Positions 1 to 8,138 of a stretch of 49,937 nucleotides of DNA are shown here, one piece after another. Every line of letters starts with the position of its first letter. Position 1 is the first letter of the stretch. The DNA is taken from NCBI GenBank assembly GCA_001464215.1, contig LNEZ01000012.1:1-49937 (forward strand). The letters are read 5' to 3'. The stretch is from Rhizobiales bacterium Ga0077548 (GTDB taxonomy: Bacteria > Pseudomonadota > Alphaproteobacteria > Rhizobiales > Xanthobacteraceae). The notes under the pieces are model-generated. The model was given only the letters and a program-made list of their open reading frames with translations. It had not been told where the DNA came from and ran no database searches. Both the position numbers and the translations under genes were made by a program.

Positions 1-1566
1 GATATTCGGATCGAAGATGATGTCTTCCGGCGGGAAGCCGACTTCATCGACCAGAATCTTGTAAGCGCGCGCACAGATTTCAACTTTGCGCTCGACCGTG
101 TCGGCCTGCCCTTGTTCGTCGAACGCCATCACGACCACCGCCGCGCCATAGCGGCGCACGAGATGTGCGTGATGCCGGAAAGCGTCTTCGCCTTCCTTCA
201 TCGAAATCGAATTGACGATGCCCTTGCCCTGCACGCATTTCAGGCCCGCCTCGATCACCGACCACTTCGAGCTATCGACCATGACCGGCACTTTGGCGAT
301 GTCCGGCTCCGACGCGATGAGATTGAGGAACGTCACCATCGCCTTTTCGGAATCGAGCAGGCCCTCGTCCATGTTGACGTCGATGACCTGCGCGCCACTC
401 TCGACCTGCTCGCGCGCGACCGCGAGCGCTTCGTCATATTTGCCGGAGCCGGTGACGTTGGTGCGCTCGCCGACGTTCACGAACGGGATTTCCGGCGTCA
501 GTTCGAACGGTTCGAGACCGGACAAGCGCAAGCGCGCAGGCAATTCCGGAATTGCACGCGGCTTCTTGTTCGAAGTCACAGCGCAGATCGCACGGATATG
601 GTCCGGCGTAGTGCCGCAGCATCCGCCAACGATATTGACGAGGCCCGCGCTCGCGAATTCTTCGAGCATCCCGGCCATGAATTCCGGGCTCTCATCGTAG
701 AGACCGAATTCGTTCGGTAGGCCTGCGTTCGGATAGGCGCAGACCAGCGTGTCCGCGACCTTGGAAATTTCCGCGATGTGCGCGCGCATTTCCTTGGCAC
801 CGAGCGCACAGTTCAAGCCGACTGAAAACGGCCGTGCGTGCGAGATCGAATTCCAGAATGCGGTCGGCGTCTGGCCGGAGAGCGTGCGGCCGGAGCGGTC
901 CGTGATCGTACCGGAGATCATCACCGGGAGGCGTTCGCCGCGCTCGTCGAAAATCTTCTCGACGCCGAAAATCGCGGCCTTCGCGTTCAACGTATCGAAG
1001 ATCGTTTCGATCAGGATGATGTCCGCGCCGCCCTCGATCAGGGCTTTGGTCTGCTCGTAGTAAGCCTCGGCAAGTTCGTCGAACGAAGTCGCGCGATAGC
1101 CCGGATTGGAAACGTCCGGCGAGATAGAGGCAGTGCGGTTCGTCGGGCCTAAGGCACCTGCGACATAGCGCTTGCGGCCGTCTTCCTTCTCGGCAAGCTC
1201 TGCTGCTTCTTTCGCAAGGCGCGCGCCATCTAAGTTCAGATCGTAGACGATCTCTTCCATGCCGTAATCGGCCTGCGCGATGCGCGTGGACGAGAATGTA
1301 TTGGTCGAGCAGATATCCGCGCCCGCACGGAAATACTTTAGCGAGATGTCGCGGATCGCATCCGGCTTCGACAAATTGAGTAGATCGTTATTGCCGCGCA
1401 CTTCGCGATTCCACGCATCGAACCGCGCCCCGCGATAACCGGCTTCATCCAGGTTGAGCGCCTGGATCATCGTGCCCCAGGCACCGTCGAGCACAAGGAT
1501 GCGCTCTTTCGCAAGTTCGCGAAGCTGCTTTTCGACGGCCGAGATTTCGAACTTCTTGTCACTCAT
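1..1566 (-). CDS. metH: Cobalamin-dependent methionine synthase, N-terminal part (cut by window edge)
   Basis: This is the first 522 codons of MetH, which moves a methyl group from methyl-tetrahydrofolate via cobalamin to homocysteine. The reading frame is open from the ATG at 1566 to the window edge. The homocysteine-binding barrel carries its zinc ligands: Cys253 in a GLNCALG motif and Cys316-Cys317 in GGCCGTTP. From about residue 355 the pterin-binding domain begins ([13 protein letters not shown], then VIDVNMDEG). The cobalamin and reactivation domains would lie outside the window. It starts 13 bases after the metF stop, so the two are co-transcribed: MetF makes the methyl donor that MetH uses. 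Confidence is very high; only completeness is unknown. Confidence 0.97.
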   Translation of the reverse strand, partial: MSDKKFEISAVEKQLRELAKERILVLDGAWGTMIQALNLDEAGYRGARFDAWNREVRGNNDLLNLSKPDAIRDISLKYFRAGADICSTNTFSSTRIAQADYGMEEIVYDLNLDGARLAKEAAELAEKEDGRKRYVAGALGPTNRTASISPDVSNPGYRATSFDELAEAYYEQTKALIEGGADIILIETIFDTLNAKAAIFGVEKIFDERGERLPVMISGTITDRSGRTLSGQTPTAFWNSISHARPFSVGLNCALGAKEMRAHIAEISKVADTLVCAYPNAGLPNEFGLYDESPEFMAGMLEEFASAGLVNIVGGCCGTTPDHIRAICAVTSNKKPRAIPELPARLRLSGLEPFELTPEIPFVNVGERTNVTGSGKYDEALAVAREQVESGAQVIDVNMDEGLLDSEKAMVTFLNLIASEPDIAKVPVMVDSSKWSVIEAGLKCVQGKGIVNSISMKEGEDAFRHHAHLVRRYGAAVVVMAFDEQGQADTVERKVEICARAYKILVDEVGFPPEDIIFDPNI

Positions 1567-1579
1567 TACTTGATTCCAA

Positions 1580-2452
1580 TTACGCGGCAGCGGCGTTCGT
1601 ATCTGGGCGAATACCGAGCAGATGACAGATCGCAAACACGAGTTCCGAGCGGTTCAGTGTATAGAAGTGAAACTCGTTCACGCCGCGCTGCCTGAGGTCG
1701 TTGACCTGCTCGGCGGCGACCGTTGCTGCCACGAGCTTCCGCGTTTCCGGATCGTTCTCCAAGCCCGCGAAACGATCCGCGAGCGATTGCGGGACATGGG
1801 CGCCGCACGGGTCGGCAAACTTCTTCACCTGCGCGAAATTCAAGACCGGAATGATGCCCGGCACGATCGGAATATCGATGCCGCTCGAACGCACACGGTC
1901 GAGAAAACGGAAGTAGAGATCGTTGCCGAAGAAGAATTGCGTGATCGCACGGGTCGCACCCGCATCGACCTTCCGTTTCAAAAGCTCGATCTCGGCATCC
2001 GCGCTTGCGCTATCCGGATGCTTCTCCGGATAGGCCGAAACCGAAATCTCGAAATTGCCGATCTTCTTGATGCCCGCGATCAGTTCAGGGCTGCCTTCAT
2101 AGCCGCCGGGGTGCGGCTCGTATTTCGTGCCCGCGCCGGTCACCGGATCGCCGCGCAGCGCCACGATATGGCGCACGCCTGCATTCCAGTATTCCTGCAC
2201 GACTTCGTCGGTCTCGGCTTTGGTCGCGCCAACGCAAGTCAGATGCGCCGCCGGCGTCAGCGAAGTTTCGCGCAGCATCCGCGTGATGGTGCCGTGTGTG
2301 CGTTCGCGCGTGGAGCCGCCCGCGCCATAGGTCACGGAAACGAAGCGGGGTTTGAGCGGCGCAAGGCGGGCGATGGAAGTCCACAGCGTTTTTTCCATCT
2401 CCGGCGTTTTCGGCGGAAAAAATTCGAACGAGACCTGAATATCGTTACTCAT
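1580..2452 (-). CDS. metF: 5,10-methylenetetrahydrofolate reductase
   Basis: A 290-residue FAD-dependent reductase that makes 5-methyl-tetrahydrofolate for MetH, normal length for bacterial MetF. Family motifs are intact: FEFFPPK at residues 10-16 with the catalytic-region Glu, [10 protein letters not shown] near 40-49, LTCVG near 71, ALRGDP near 98 and the [11 protein letters not shown] strand near 165. The ATG at 2452 shares its A with the TGA of the upstream regulator-methyltransferase gene (TGATG) and has a GGAGGG ribosome site. A GTG one codon earlier is possible. The gene sits in the middle of a three-gene methionine operon. Confidence 0.97.
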   Translation of the reverse strand: MSNDIQVSFEFFPPKTPEMEKTLWTSIARLAPLKPRFVSVTYGAGGSTRERTHGTITRMLRETSLTPAAHLTCVGATKAETDEVVQEYWNAGVRHIVALRGDPVTGAGTKYEPHPGGYEGSPELIAGIKKIGNFEISVSAYPEKHPDSASADAEIELLKRKVDAGATRAITQFFFGNDLYFRFLDRVRSSGIDIPIVPGIIPVLNFAQVKKFADPCGAHVPQSLADRFAGLENDPETRKLVAATVAAEQVNDLRQRGVNEFHFYTLNRSELVFAICHLLGIRPDTNAAAA

Positions 2453-3456
2453 CACGCAACTTCCCTCCCCTCGCCCGCAAGCAAAATGCGCGGGTCGCGC
2501 GCAACCCAGATCGAAACGGTGAGCGCATTTTCATTTTTCTTCTCCGGCGCGAGCGCGCGGTGACGGTCGAACTCAAGACCCGACTCTTTCAGCCACTGCT
2601 CGACGACATCGGGCGCAAAGCCGAGACGGCGATGCGCGTGCTCGTCGCGGAGAAACTCAAGCTGGTGCGGGGCGAAATCGACGACGACAAGACGCCCCGA
2701 CGGGCGCAGCACGCGGGCCGCCTCACGCAACGCACGCGCGCCGTCATCGAGATAATGCAGCACCTGGTGCATCACGATCGCATCGAATGAATCGCGCGGG
2801 AACGGGAGATTATACAGATCGCCCTGCCGCACCGAGCAGTTCTTCAAACCGGCCTTGTCAAGATTGGCGCGGGCGAATTGCAGCATCTCAGGATTGAGAT
2901 CGATGCCGACGCCGCGCGAAATCTCAGCGCCGAAGAGTTCGAGAATGCGCCCCGTGCCGGTGCCGAGATCAAGCAGCGTATCGACCCGCTTCCCGGCAAG
3001 CGCGTCGCGCACCGCCGTTTCCACCGCGACATCGGAAACATGGAGCTTGCGAAGCTCGTCCCAGCGGCCGGCGTGTTTACGGAAATAACTTTGCGCCGCG
3101 GATTGGCGGCTGGCGCGTACCTGCGCGAGCCGTTCGCGGTCGCGCTCGAAAATCGGATCGGACGGATCGGCCAGCGCTAAAATTGCGTCCGCGAGCGGCG
3201 CGCCTGCGCCCTCTGAAGCCCGGCGATAAAACGCCCAGCTTGCTTCGCGGAAGCGCTCGACGATGCCGGCCTCCGCAAGCAACCGCAGATGCCGCGAGAT
3301 GCGCGGCTGCGACTGGCCGAGAATATCGGTGAGATCGGAGACCGTGAGTTCCGCCTGATCGAGCAGTGCGAGCAGACGCAGACGCGTGTCTTCCGCGGCG
3401 GCCTTCAGACCTCCTAGCAACGCGTCGAAATTGGAAGGCGCCTTCTTGCGAACCAC
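2452..3456 (-). CDS. ArsR-family regulator fused to a class I SAM methyltransferase domain
   Basis: A 334-residue two-domain protein. Residues 12-80 form an ArsR winged helix (VSDLTDILGQSQPRISRHLRLL as the recognition region). From about 155 a Rossmann methyltransferase fold begins, with motif I LDLGTGTGR at 162-170 and the acidic ribose-binding residue in GVGIDLNPE near 186. The GTG start at 3456 has an AGAGG site nine bases upstream. ArsR regulators of the SahR type sense S-adenosyl-homocysteine and control methionine-cycle genes in Proteobacteria; a fused methyltransferase fold fits use as a SAM/SAH sensor, but catalysis cannot be excluded. The operon context (metF, metH) and the palindrome at 3502-3521 support autoregulation. 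The SahR assignment is inference. Confidence 0.9.
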   Translation of the reverse strand: MVRKKAPSNFDALLGGLKAAAEDTRLRLLALLDQAELTVSDLTDILGQSQPRISRHLRLLAEAGIVERFREASWAFYRRASEGAGAPLADAILALADPSDPIFERDRERLAQVRASRQSAAQSYFRKHAGRWDELRKLHVSDVAVETAVRDALAGKRVDTLLDLGTGTGRILELFGAEISRGVGIDLNPEMLQFARANLDKAGLKNCSVRQGDLYNLPFPRDSFDAIVMHQVLHYLDDGARALREAARVLRPSGRLVVVDFAPHQLEFLRDEHAHRRLGFAPDVVEQWLKESGLEFDRHRALAPEKKNENALTVSIWVARDPRILLAGEGREVA

Positions 3457-3501
3457 GACAGAAAACCTCTTCTAGGCATGGGCTGAAGCCCATTGCCCAT
3501 C

Positions 3502-3521
3502 ACATAAGGATATCTTTATGT
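3502..3521. promoter_or_regulatory. Palindromic operator upstream of the methionine operon (SahR-like)
   Basis: The 20 bases ACATAAGGATATCTTTATGT read the same on both strands except for one mismatched pair (18 of 20 symmetric). The site is centred about 55 bases upstream of the GTG start of the ArsR-methyltransferase gene and in the gap to the divergent opgC gene, where an operator for the metF-metH operon is expected. A long near-perfect AT-rich palindrome is typical of ArsR-family dimers. The bound protein is inferred. Confidence 0.7.
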
Positions 3522-3618
3522 CATTAAATATGGGTAAGCAAGGCGGTCCAGTCAAAGGCGCGTAAATATCGGCAAAGCCTGTATTTTCAGGCCCCAACCG
3601 GTCCCATAAGGTCCGCCC

Positions 3619-4779
3619 ATGAGTATGGCTTTAGGGCTTTCGATTCCCGTCGGCGCGGTGACCCTTCCGCCGAAGGAGCGCGATCTGCGCCTCGATTTTT
3701 TTCGGGGGGCCGCGCTGTGGCTGATCTTCCTCAATCACATACCGTCGAACTTCGTCGGCTGGTTCACTACCCGCAATTTCGGCTTCTCGGACGCGGCCGA
3801 GATGTTCGTCTTCATCTCCGGCTACACCGCGGCCTTCGTCTATGGCCGCGTGATGATCGAGCGGGGTTTTACGGTCGCGAGTATGCGGATTCTGAAGCGC
3901 GTCTGGCAGATCTACGTCGCCTTCATCTTCCTCTTCATGATTTATCTCGCCCAGATTTCCTGGGTCGCCGCGCGCTTCGAAAACCCGCTCTACATCGAGG
4001 AAATGAACCTGCTGCACTTTCTGCAGCGGCCTGAAATCGTGATCGTCGAGGCGCTCCTGTTGCGCTTCCTGCCGGCAAACGTGGACGTGCTGCCGCTCTA
4101 CATCGTGCTGATGGCGTTCTTTCCCCTGATGCTGTGGTTCATCCTGCGTGCGCCCAACATCGCGCTCGCCGCCTCTTTCGTGCTGTATCTCGCGGCCCGC
4201 TATTTTGGCTGGAATTTGCAGGCCTATCCGGCGGACAAGGTCTGGTACTTCAGTCCCTTTGCCTGGCAGTTTTTGTTCGTGATCGGCGCCTGGTGCGGGA
4301 CCGGCGGAGCCAGGCAAATCGGGTGGCTGATCCGGTCAAAAGCGCTGCTGATTCTCGGCGGGGCCTATCTCGCCTTCGCCGCCTTTATGACCCTCGCCAC
4401 CAACATTCCGCTGCCAATCGACTTTCCGAACTGGCTCCTGATCTTCCCGCTCGACAAGACCGGGCTGGACCCGCTCCGGCTCGCTCACTTCCTGATTTTG
4501 ACCGCCATCGTGGTCCGCTTTGTCCCTGCCGATGCCCAATTTCTACGCAGCGACTGGGCCAAACCGTTAATCCTGTGCGGTGAACACTCCCTAGAAGTCT
4601 TCTGCTTAGGGGTATTTTTGTCGTTCACCGCACATATTCTGATGATCGAAGTGTCCTCCCGGATACTGTTTCAGGTCTTCGTGAGCTTTGGGGGCATCTT
4701 CGCGATGATTGCCCTTGCGGGCATCATGACGTGGTATAAGAAGCTGCAAAGCCGGGCACCAAAGAATCTGGCAGTTTAG
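3619..4779 (+). CDS. opgC: OpgC-family membrane acyltransferase
   Basis: A 386-residue multi-pass membrane protein of the OpgC/acyltransferase-3 type, which adds succinyl (or other acyl) groups to osmoregulated periplasmic glucans. The N-terminal signature RLDFFRGAALWLIFLNH (residues 24-40) includes the conserved Arg and His of this acyltransferase class, followed by FGFSDAAEMFVFISGYTAAFVYG, diagnostic for OpgC. About ten hydrophobic segments are visible to near residue 375. It heads a same-strand cluster with two secreted SGNH hydrolase-like proteins, which suggests a joint role in acylation or deacylation of a periplasmic glycan. Start taken at the first ATG (AAGG seven bases upstream); a second ATG two codons on is possible. 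Confidence 0.9.
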   Translation: MSMALGLSIPVGAVTLPPKERDLRLDFFRGAALWLIFLNHIPSNFVGWFTTRNFGFSDAAEMFVFISGYTAAFVYGRVMIERGFTVASMRILKRVWQIYVAFIFLFMIYLAQISWVAARFENPLYIEEMNLLHFLQRPEIVIVEALLLRFLPANVDVLPLYIVLMAFFPLMLWFILRAPNIALAASFVLYLAARYFGWNLQAYPADKVWYFSPFAWQFLFVIGAWCGTGGARQIGWLIRSKALLILGGAYLAFAAFMTLATNIPLPIDFPNWLLIFPLDKTGLDPLRLAHFLILTAIVVRFVPADAQFLRSDWAKPLILCGEHSLEVFCLGVFLSFTAHILMIEVSSRILFQVFVSFGGIFAMIALAGIMTWYKKLQSRAPKNLAV

Positions 4780-4811
4780 ACTAAAGTATTAGGCGTTCTA
4801 GGGGGTCCCGT

Positions 4812-5561
4812 ATGTGGGCCAAGGCAATAGGGGCGGCGCTTGCGCCGTTCTTGCTCATGTCTGGAATGGCTGCCGCGCAGGACCAACGCTGCGAGGCCCC
4901 GGATGCTTATGTCGAACCCTATTACAAGGCGGTGAAAGCCGGCCTCACGCTTCGCTCCACGAAGTCCCTCGACATTCTCATCGTATCGAGCGCGCCCTCG
5001 CAGACCCGCATCGGCGACAAGCTGCGCTCCTACCCGATGTTTATGGAGACCGCGCTGAAAGAGCGCCTCCCGAATTACGCATTCCGCGTCGGCGTGCACA
5101 CCGAAGCGCGCAAGACGCTCAAGGAAATCCTGGCCGCGCTCCCGCAGGCGCTTGAGAAGAACAAGCCGGGCCTTGTCATTATCCAGACCGGCACCGTCGA
5201 AGCGATCGTCGGTGTCGATCCCGACAAGTATGAGCGCAAGCTGGAGAAGGCCGTCGAGATCGTCCGCGCATCCGGCGCCGACGTGATCTTCGTAAACCCG
5301 CAGTTCAGCCCGCGTACCTCGTTCGTGACGAATTACGGCGCGATGAACGATCGCATCCGCCGCGTCGCAGCCTATGCCGACGTTCCGCTGTTCAACCGCT
5401 ACGACATCATGCGCCACTGGAGTGAGAACGAAGCCTTCGATTTCACTGCGCTGAAGAATGACGGCACCTTTGAAGCCGTCCACCGCTGCCTCGGCCGCAT
5501 CCTCGCTGATTTCGTTTCGCGCGCGGCCTCTTTCTCGGAGATTGCAAAGCTACCCCAATGA
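4812..5561 (+). CDS. Secreted SGNH-like protein with an altered active site
   Basis: A 249-residue protein with an N-terminal signal peptide (hydrophobic core to about residue 20, cleavage likely after MAAAQ). The fold pattern follows SGNH/GDSL hydrolases: strand ILIVSS with Ser59-Ser60 at block I, IIQTGTVEA at block III, and a C-terminal TFEAVHR at block V. The usual GDS, GxND and DxxH residues are not clean here: block III has no Asn, and the final pair reads ExxH-like. It may be a degenerate or specialised member. Its stop overlaps the next gene by four bases, and the two proteins look related, so a duplication is likely. It follows opgC by 32 bases. Substrate is unknown. Confidence 0.75.
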   Translation: MWAKAIGAALAPFLLMSGMAAAQDQRCEAPDAYVEPYYKAVKAGLTLRSTKSLDILIVSSAPSQTRIGDKLRSYPMFMETALKERLPNYAFRVGVHTEARKTLKEILAALPQALEKNKPGLVIIQTGTVEAIVGVDPDKYERKLEKAVEIVRASGADVIFVNPQFSPRTSFVTNYGAMNDRIRRVAAYADVPLFNRYDIMRHWSENEAFDFTALKNDGTFEAVHRCLGRILADFVSRAASFSEIAKLPQ

Positions 5562-6340
5562 AGACACGCAATCTCCTGATCGCGGCGGGCACCCTGCTCT
5601 GTCTCGCGCCCGTGGCTCACGCTGACTCTGTGCCGCCAGCCTGTGCGCCCAGCGCGGAATACACGCGCCTTGGCGGCGTGCTCCCGCGTGTCGCCGAACG
5701 GATTTTGAACCGCGAGCCGGTGACGATCGTTGCCATCGGCTCGTCGTCCACGGCCGGCGTCGGCGCAAGCTCGATCGACCACAACTATCCGACCCAGCTC
5801 GAGAAGCGCCTGAATGCGCGCTTCCCGAATGTCGTCTTCCACGTGATCAACCGCGGCATGAGCGGCGCGGTCGATAGCCAGATGCTGGCCCGCTTCGAGG
5901 AAGACGTGCAGGCAGCGCAGCCCGATCTCGTACTATGGCAGGTTGGCACTAACGCGCTCCTGCATTCCGACGGCATCACCAAAGAAGGCGACGTCATGCG
6001 CGACGGCCTGCGCCGTCTGCGCGCGATTGGCTCCGATGTCGTGCTGATCGACCCGCAATACGCGCCGAAAGTCCTGAAAGACCCGGACGCAGAGCCGATG
6101 GTCGAACTGATCCGCGTGATTGCACGCGAGGAAGGCGTTCCGGTGTTCCACCGCTGGGCGCAGATGAAAGAGTGGAAAGAGGGCCGCCACATTCCGTTCG
6201 AGGCATTCCTCTCGCCGGACCTCTTTCACATGAACGACTGGAGCTACGCGTGCTGGGCGGAAGCGCTCTCGGGCGCGATCTCGGCCGCGGCAATGCAGGG
6301 TGGCTTCCAGTTCGCAAGCCAGCCTGTCTTCCGTCCGTAA
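5558..6340 (+). CDS. Secreted SGNH/GDSL hydrolase
   Basis: A 260-residue exported hydrolase (signal peptide to about residue 22, VAHADS). The catalytic blocks are complete: block I AIGSSSTAG (nucleophile Ser63), block II Gly in NRGMSGA near 100, block III QVGTNALLH (Asn132), and block V SPDLFHMND giving Asp221-x-x-His224. Such enzymes remove acetyl or other acyl esters, often from polysaccharides. The ATG overlaps the stop of the preceding SGNH-like gene (ATGA), so translation is coupled. With opgC upstream, a role in removing acyl groups from periplasmic glucan or another envelope glycan is plausible but inferred. Confidence 0.85.
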   Translation: MKTRNLLIAAGTLLCLAPVAHADSVPPACAPSAEYTRLGGVLPRVAERILNREPVTIVAIGSSSTAGVGASSIDHNYPTQLEKRLNARFPNVVFHVINRGMSGAVDSQMLARFEEDVQAAQPDLVLWQVGTNALLHSDGITKEGDVMRDGLRRLRAIGSDVVLIDPQYAPKVLKDPDAEPMVELIRVIAREEGVPVFHRWAQMKEWKEGRHIPFEAFLSPDLFHMNDWSYACWAEALSGAISAAAMQGGFQFASQPVFRP

Positions 6341-6347
6341 ATAGCGC

Positions 6348-6845
6348 CTACTTCTTTTCCGGCTGCAGAATAAAGCACGTCGTCGTGGCGTGCGCGTAAA
6401 GTTTGCCGTCCTTATCGACAAAGCGGCCTTCCGCAATCGCGGTGCGCGCACCGGAATGGATAACTTTTCCCTCGGCGCGCATTTTGCCGGTCTTGGCGGT
6501 AACGCCGCGAACGAAATTCAGTTTCACCTCAAGCGTCGTGTAGCCGGTGCCCGCCGGCAGCATGGTCTGCACCGCACAACTCATCGCGGAATCCATCAGC
6601 GTGAGCGCCACGCCGCCATGCACGGTGCCGATGGGGTTGTAGTGAAATTCTTTCGGATCGACCTCGAACACGACGAAGCCCGGTTCGACCACGGTGAGTT
6701 CGTAATCCAGGGTATCGGTGATCGGCGGGTTTGGGATCGTGCCGTCGCGGATACCGCGCAGAAACTCCAATCCCGGCATCGTGAGCACGAGCCCGGCGCT
6801 TTCCCGCGGATCCTTCCAGGTGAAAGTCCTTGTGCGTTCGCTCAT
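6348..6845 (-). CDS. PaaI-family hotdog thioesterase
   Basis: A 165-residue single hotdog domain acyl-CoA thioesterase. The active-site stretch HYNPIGTVHGGVALTLMDSAM holds Asn70, the HGG turn (76-78) and the catalytic-helix Asp85 of PaaI-type enzymes; later TLEVKLNFVRGV is the second conserved strand. The ATG at 6845 is preceded by GGGAGG at ideal spacing; an upstream in-frame extension to 7016 would run through the MarR gene and the operator and is rejected. It is divergent from a MarR regulator whose operator lies between them, so its likely regulator is that neighbour. The acyl-CoA substrate (perhaps aromatic) is not readable from sequence. Confidence 0.88.
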   Translation of the reverse strand: MSERTRTFTWKDPRESAGLVLTMPGLEFLRGIRDGTIPNPPITDTLDYELTVVEPGFVVFEVDPKEFHYNPIGTVHGGVALTLMDSAMSCAVQTMLPAGTGYTTLEVKLNFVRGVTAKTGKMRAEGKVIHSGARTAIAEGRFVDKDGKLYAHATTTCFILQPEKK

Positions 6846-6874
6846 GCCGCCCTCCCGCAATCCAGTTGACTTAT

Positions 6875-6907
6875 GCGTATATGCACTCATTATGCGCGCA
6901 TATACGC
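6875..6907. promoter_or_regulatory. Inverted-repeat operator between thioesterase and marR
   Basis: GCGTATATGC (6875-6884) is repeated in perfect inverted orientation as GCATATACGC (6898-6907), separated by 13 bases that themselves hold the palindrome ATGCGCGCAT (6892-6901). The element fills the gap between the two divergent start codons. MarR dimers bind such paired palindromes; this should control both genes. Confidence 0.7.
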
Positions 6908-6941
6908 CTTTGTCCAGAGGGAGGCAGCCGAAGAAACAACC

Positions 6942-7382
6942 ATGCCGAAACGGACCGACATCCATCGCTGCGCTTGTACCGTTCTGCGGCAGGCGGCGCG
7001 TGTCGCGACCCAGCATTTTGACAAGGCGCTCGCTGCCAGCGGCCTTCGTATTTCGCAGCTCTCGGTGCTGACCACGCTGAGTTATGTCGGACCCAAGACC
7101 ATCAACGAACTCGCGGAAGTCATGGTGCTCGACCGCACCACGCTCGGCCGCAATTTGCGGCCCTTGCAGCGCGAAGGCTTCATTGCAATCGAAGCAGGCA
7201 AGGACGACCGACGCACGAAAAAGCTCGTGCTGACGAAGAAGGGCTCTTCCGTTGCATTAAAAGCGATGGACAGTTGGGGCGATGCCCAGACAAGTTTCGA
7301 AAAGGCGGTAGGATTGGAGAACGCCATCGCGCTTTCGAAACTGCTGCGGCAGGTCGTGAAAGCGGACTATCCGGAAAAATAG
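6942..7382 (+). CDS. MarR-family transcriptional regulator
   Basis: A 146-residue winged-helix regulator. Residues 54-75 (INELAEVMVLDRTTLGRNLRPL) are the recognition helices and DDRRTKKLVLTKKG (88-101) is the classic MarR wing. The ATG at 6942 was chosen because an in-frame ATG at 6873 lies inside the operator repeat and would leave no room for a promoter. The N-terminal CACT segment with two Cys (10 and 12) is seen in some redox- or ligand-responsive MarR proteins, but its role here is unknown. It probably represses itself and the divergent thioesterase; the GST gene follows 17 bases downstream and is likely co-transcribed. Confidence 0.88.
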   Translation: MPKRTDIHRCACTVLRQAARVATQHFDKALAASGLRISQLSVLTTLSYVGPKTINELAEVMVLDRTTLGRNLRPLQREGFIAIEAGKDDRRTKKLVLTKKGSSVALKAMDSWGDAQTSFEKAVGLENAIALSKLLRQVVKADYPEK

Positions 7383-7399
7383 AATCTAAGGGGGAAATC

Positions 7400-8029
7400 A
7401 TGAGTACATTGCAGATCGTCGGCACGTCGCTATCGAACTTCGTGCGCACCGCGCGCATGGCCGCCCGCGAAAAAGGGGTGCCGTATGAATTGATCGAAGT
7501 GATGCCGCGAAGCGATCAGGCCAGGGAGCTTCATCCCGGCGGCATGATCCCCGGAATGCGCCACGGCGACCGCACGCTGTTCGAGAGCCGCGCGATTACC
7601 CGCTACATAGACGAGGCGTTTGACGGCCCCGCTCTGATGCCGCGCGATCCGTGGAAGGCGGCGCAAGCCGAGCAGTGGCTCGCCTTTGTTGCAACCTCCG
7701 TCGACAAGGCCGTGATCCGCGAGCTCGTACACGCCTATTTCTTTTCCACGAAGCCCGATAAATCGCCCGACCGGGATGTCGTCGATCGCGCGGCGAAGCG
7801 CATCGAACGGCAGTTTTTGACGCTCGGGAAAGCGGTCGAAAAGACTGGATTTTTGAGTGGAGAAAGTTTCGGCCTTGCCGATATGTACGCCATGCCGATC
7901 ATCGGCCAGTCGCGCGTGACGCCGGAAGGCAAGGAAGCGATGGCGAAGGCGCCCTCGCTCCTCGCCTATTACGAAAAGTACAAGAGCCGGCCGAGCTTCG
8001 CGGAAACTGCGCCGCCGAGAGCGAAGTAA
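7400..8029 (+). CDS. Glutathione S-transferase family protein
   Basis: A 209-residue two-domain GST. The thioredoxin-like half runs to about residue 78, with the Ser/Thr-rich first helix region (TSLSNFVRTARMAAREKG), the cis-Pro region GGMIPGMRHG and the glutathione gamma-glutamyl contact ESRAI near 60. The helical half follows, containing SFGLADMYAMPII, the N-capping Asp motif of GSTs. Start at ATG 7400 with AGGGGG upstream; longer in-frame starts read into marR. It follows marR closely, which suggests the regulator responds to an electrophile or aromatic compound handled by the GST and thioesterase (inference). Confidence 0.9.
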   Translation: MSTLQIVGTSLSNFVRTARMAAREKGVPYELIEVMPRSDQARELHPGGMIPGMRHGDRTLFESRAITRYIDEAFDGPALMPRDPWKAAQAEQWLAFVATSVDKAVIRELVHAYFFSTKPDKSPDRDVVDRAAKRIERQFLTLGKAVEKTGFLSGESFGLADMYAMPIIGQSRVTPEGKEAMAKAPSLLAYYEKYKSRPSFAETAPPRAK

Positions 8030-8038
8030 GTTTCAATT

Positions 8039-8129
8039 CGTCATGGCCGGGCTTGTCCCGGCCATCCACGCCTTGATCTAAATCGAAGCTGTTAAGACGT
8101 GGATGCCCGGCGCAAGGCCGGGCATGACG
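8039..8129. repeat. REP-like long inverted repeat between convergent genes
   Basis: Two 32-base arms, 8039-8070 and 8098-8129, are inverted copies of each other with a few compensating G/C swaps. Each arm is itself a hairpin (GGCCGGG...CCCGGCC and GCCCGGC...GCCGGGC). The arms begin and end with CGTCATG/CATGACG. It sits between the convergent GST and ettA genes, so the RNA would form a strong bidirectional terminator or mRNA-stabilising structure. Such palindromes are common intergenic repeats in Bradyrhizobium-like genomes (known family, from memory). Confidence 0.8.
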
Positions 8130-8138
8130 AGAAAAGAA

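Noticed and set aside
1622..2563. 313-codon plus-strand open frame
   Set aside because: Antisense to metF, whose motifs are complete.
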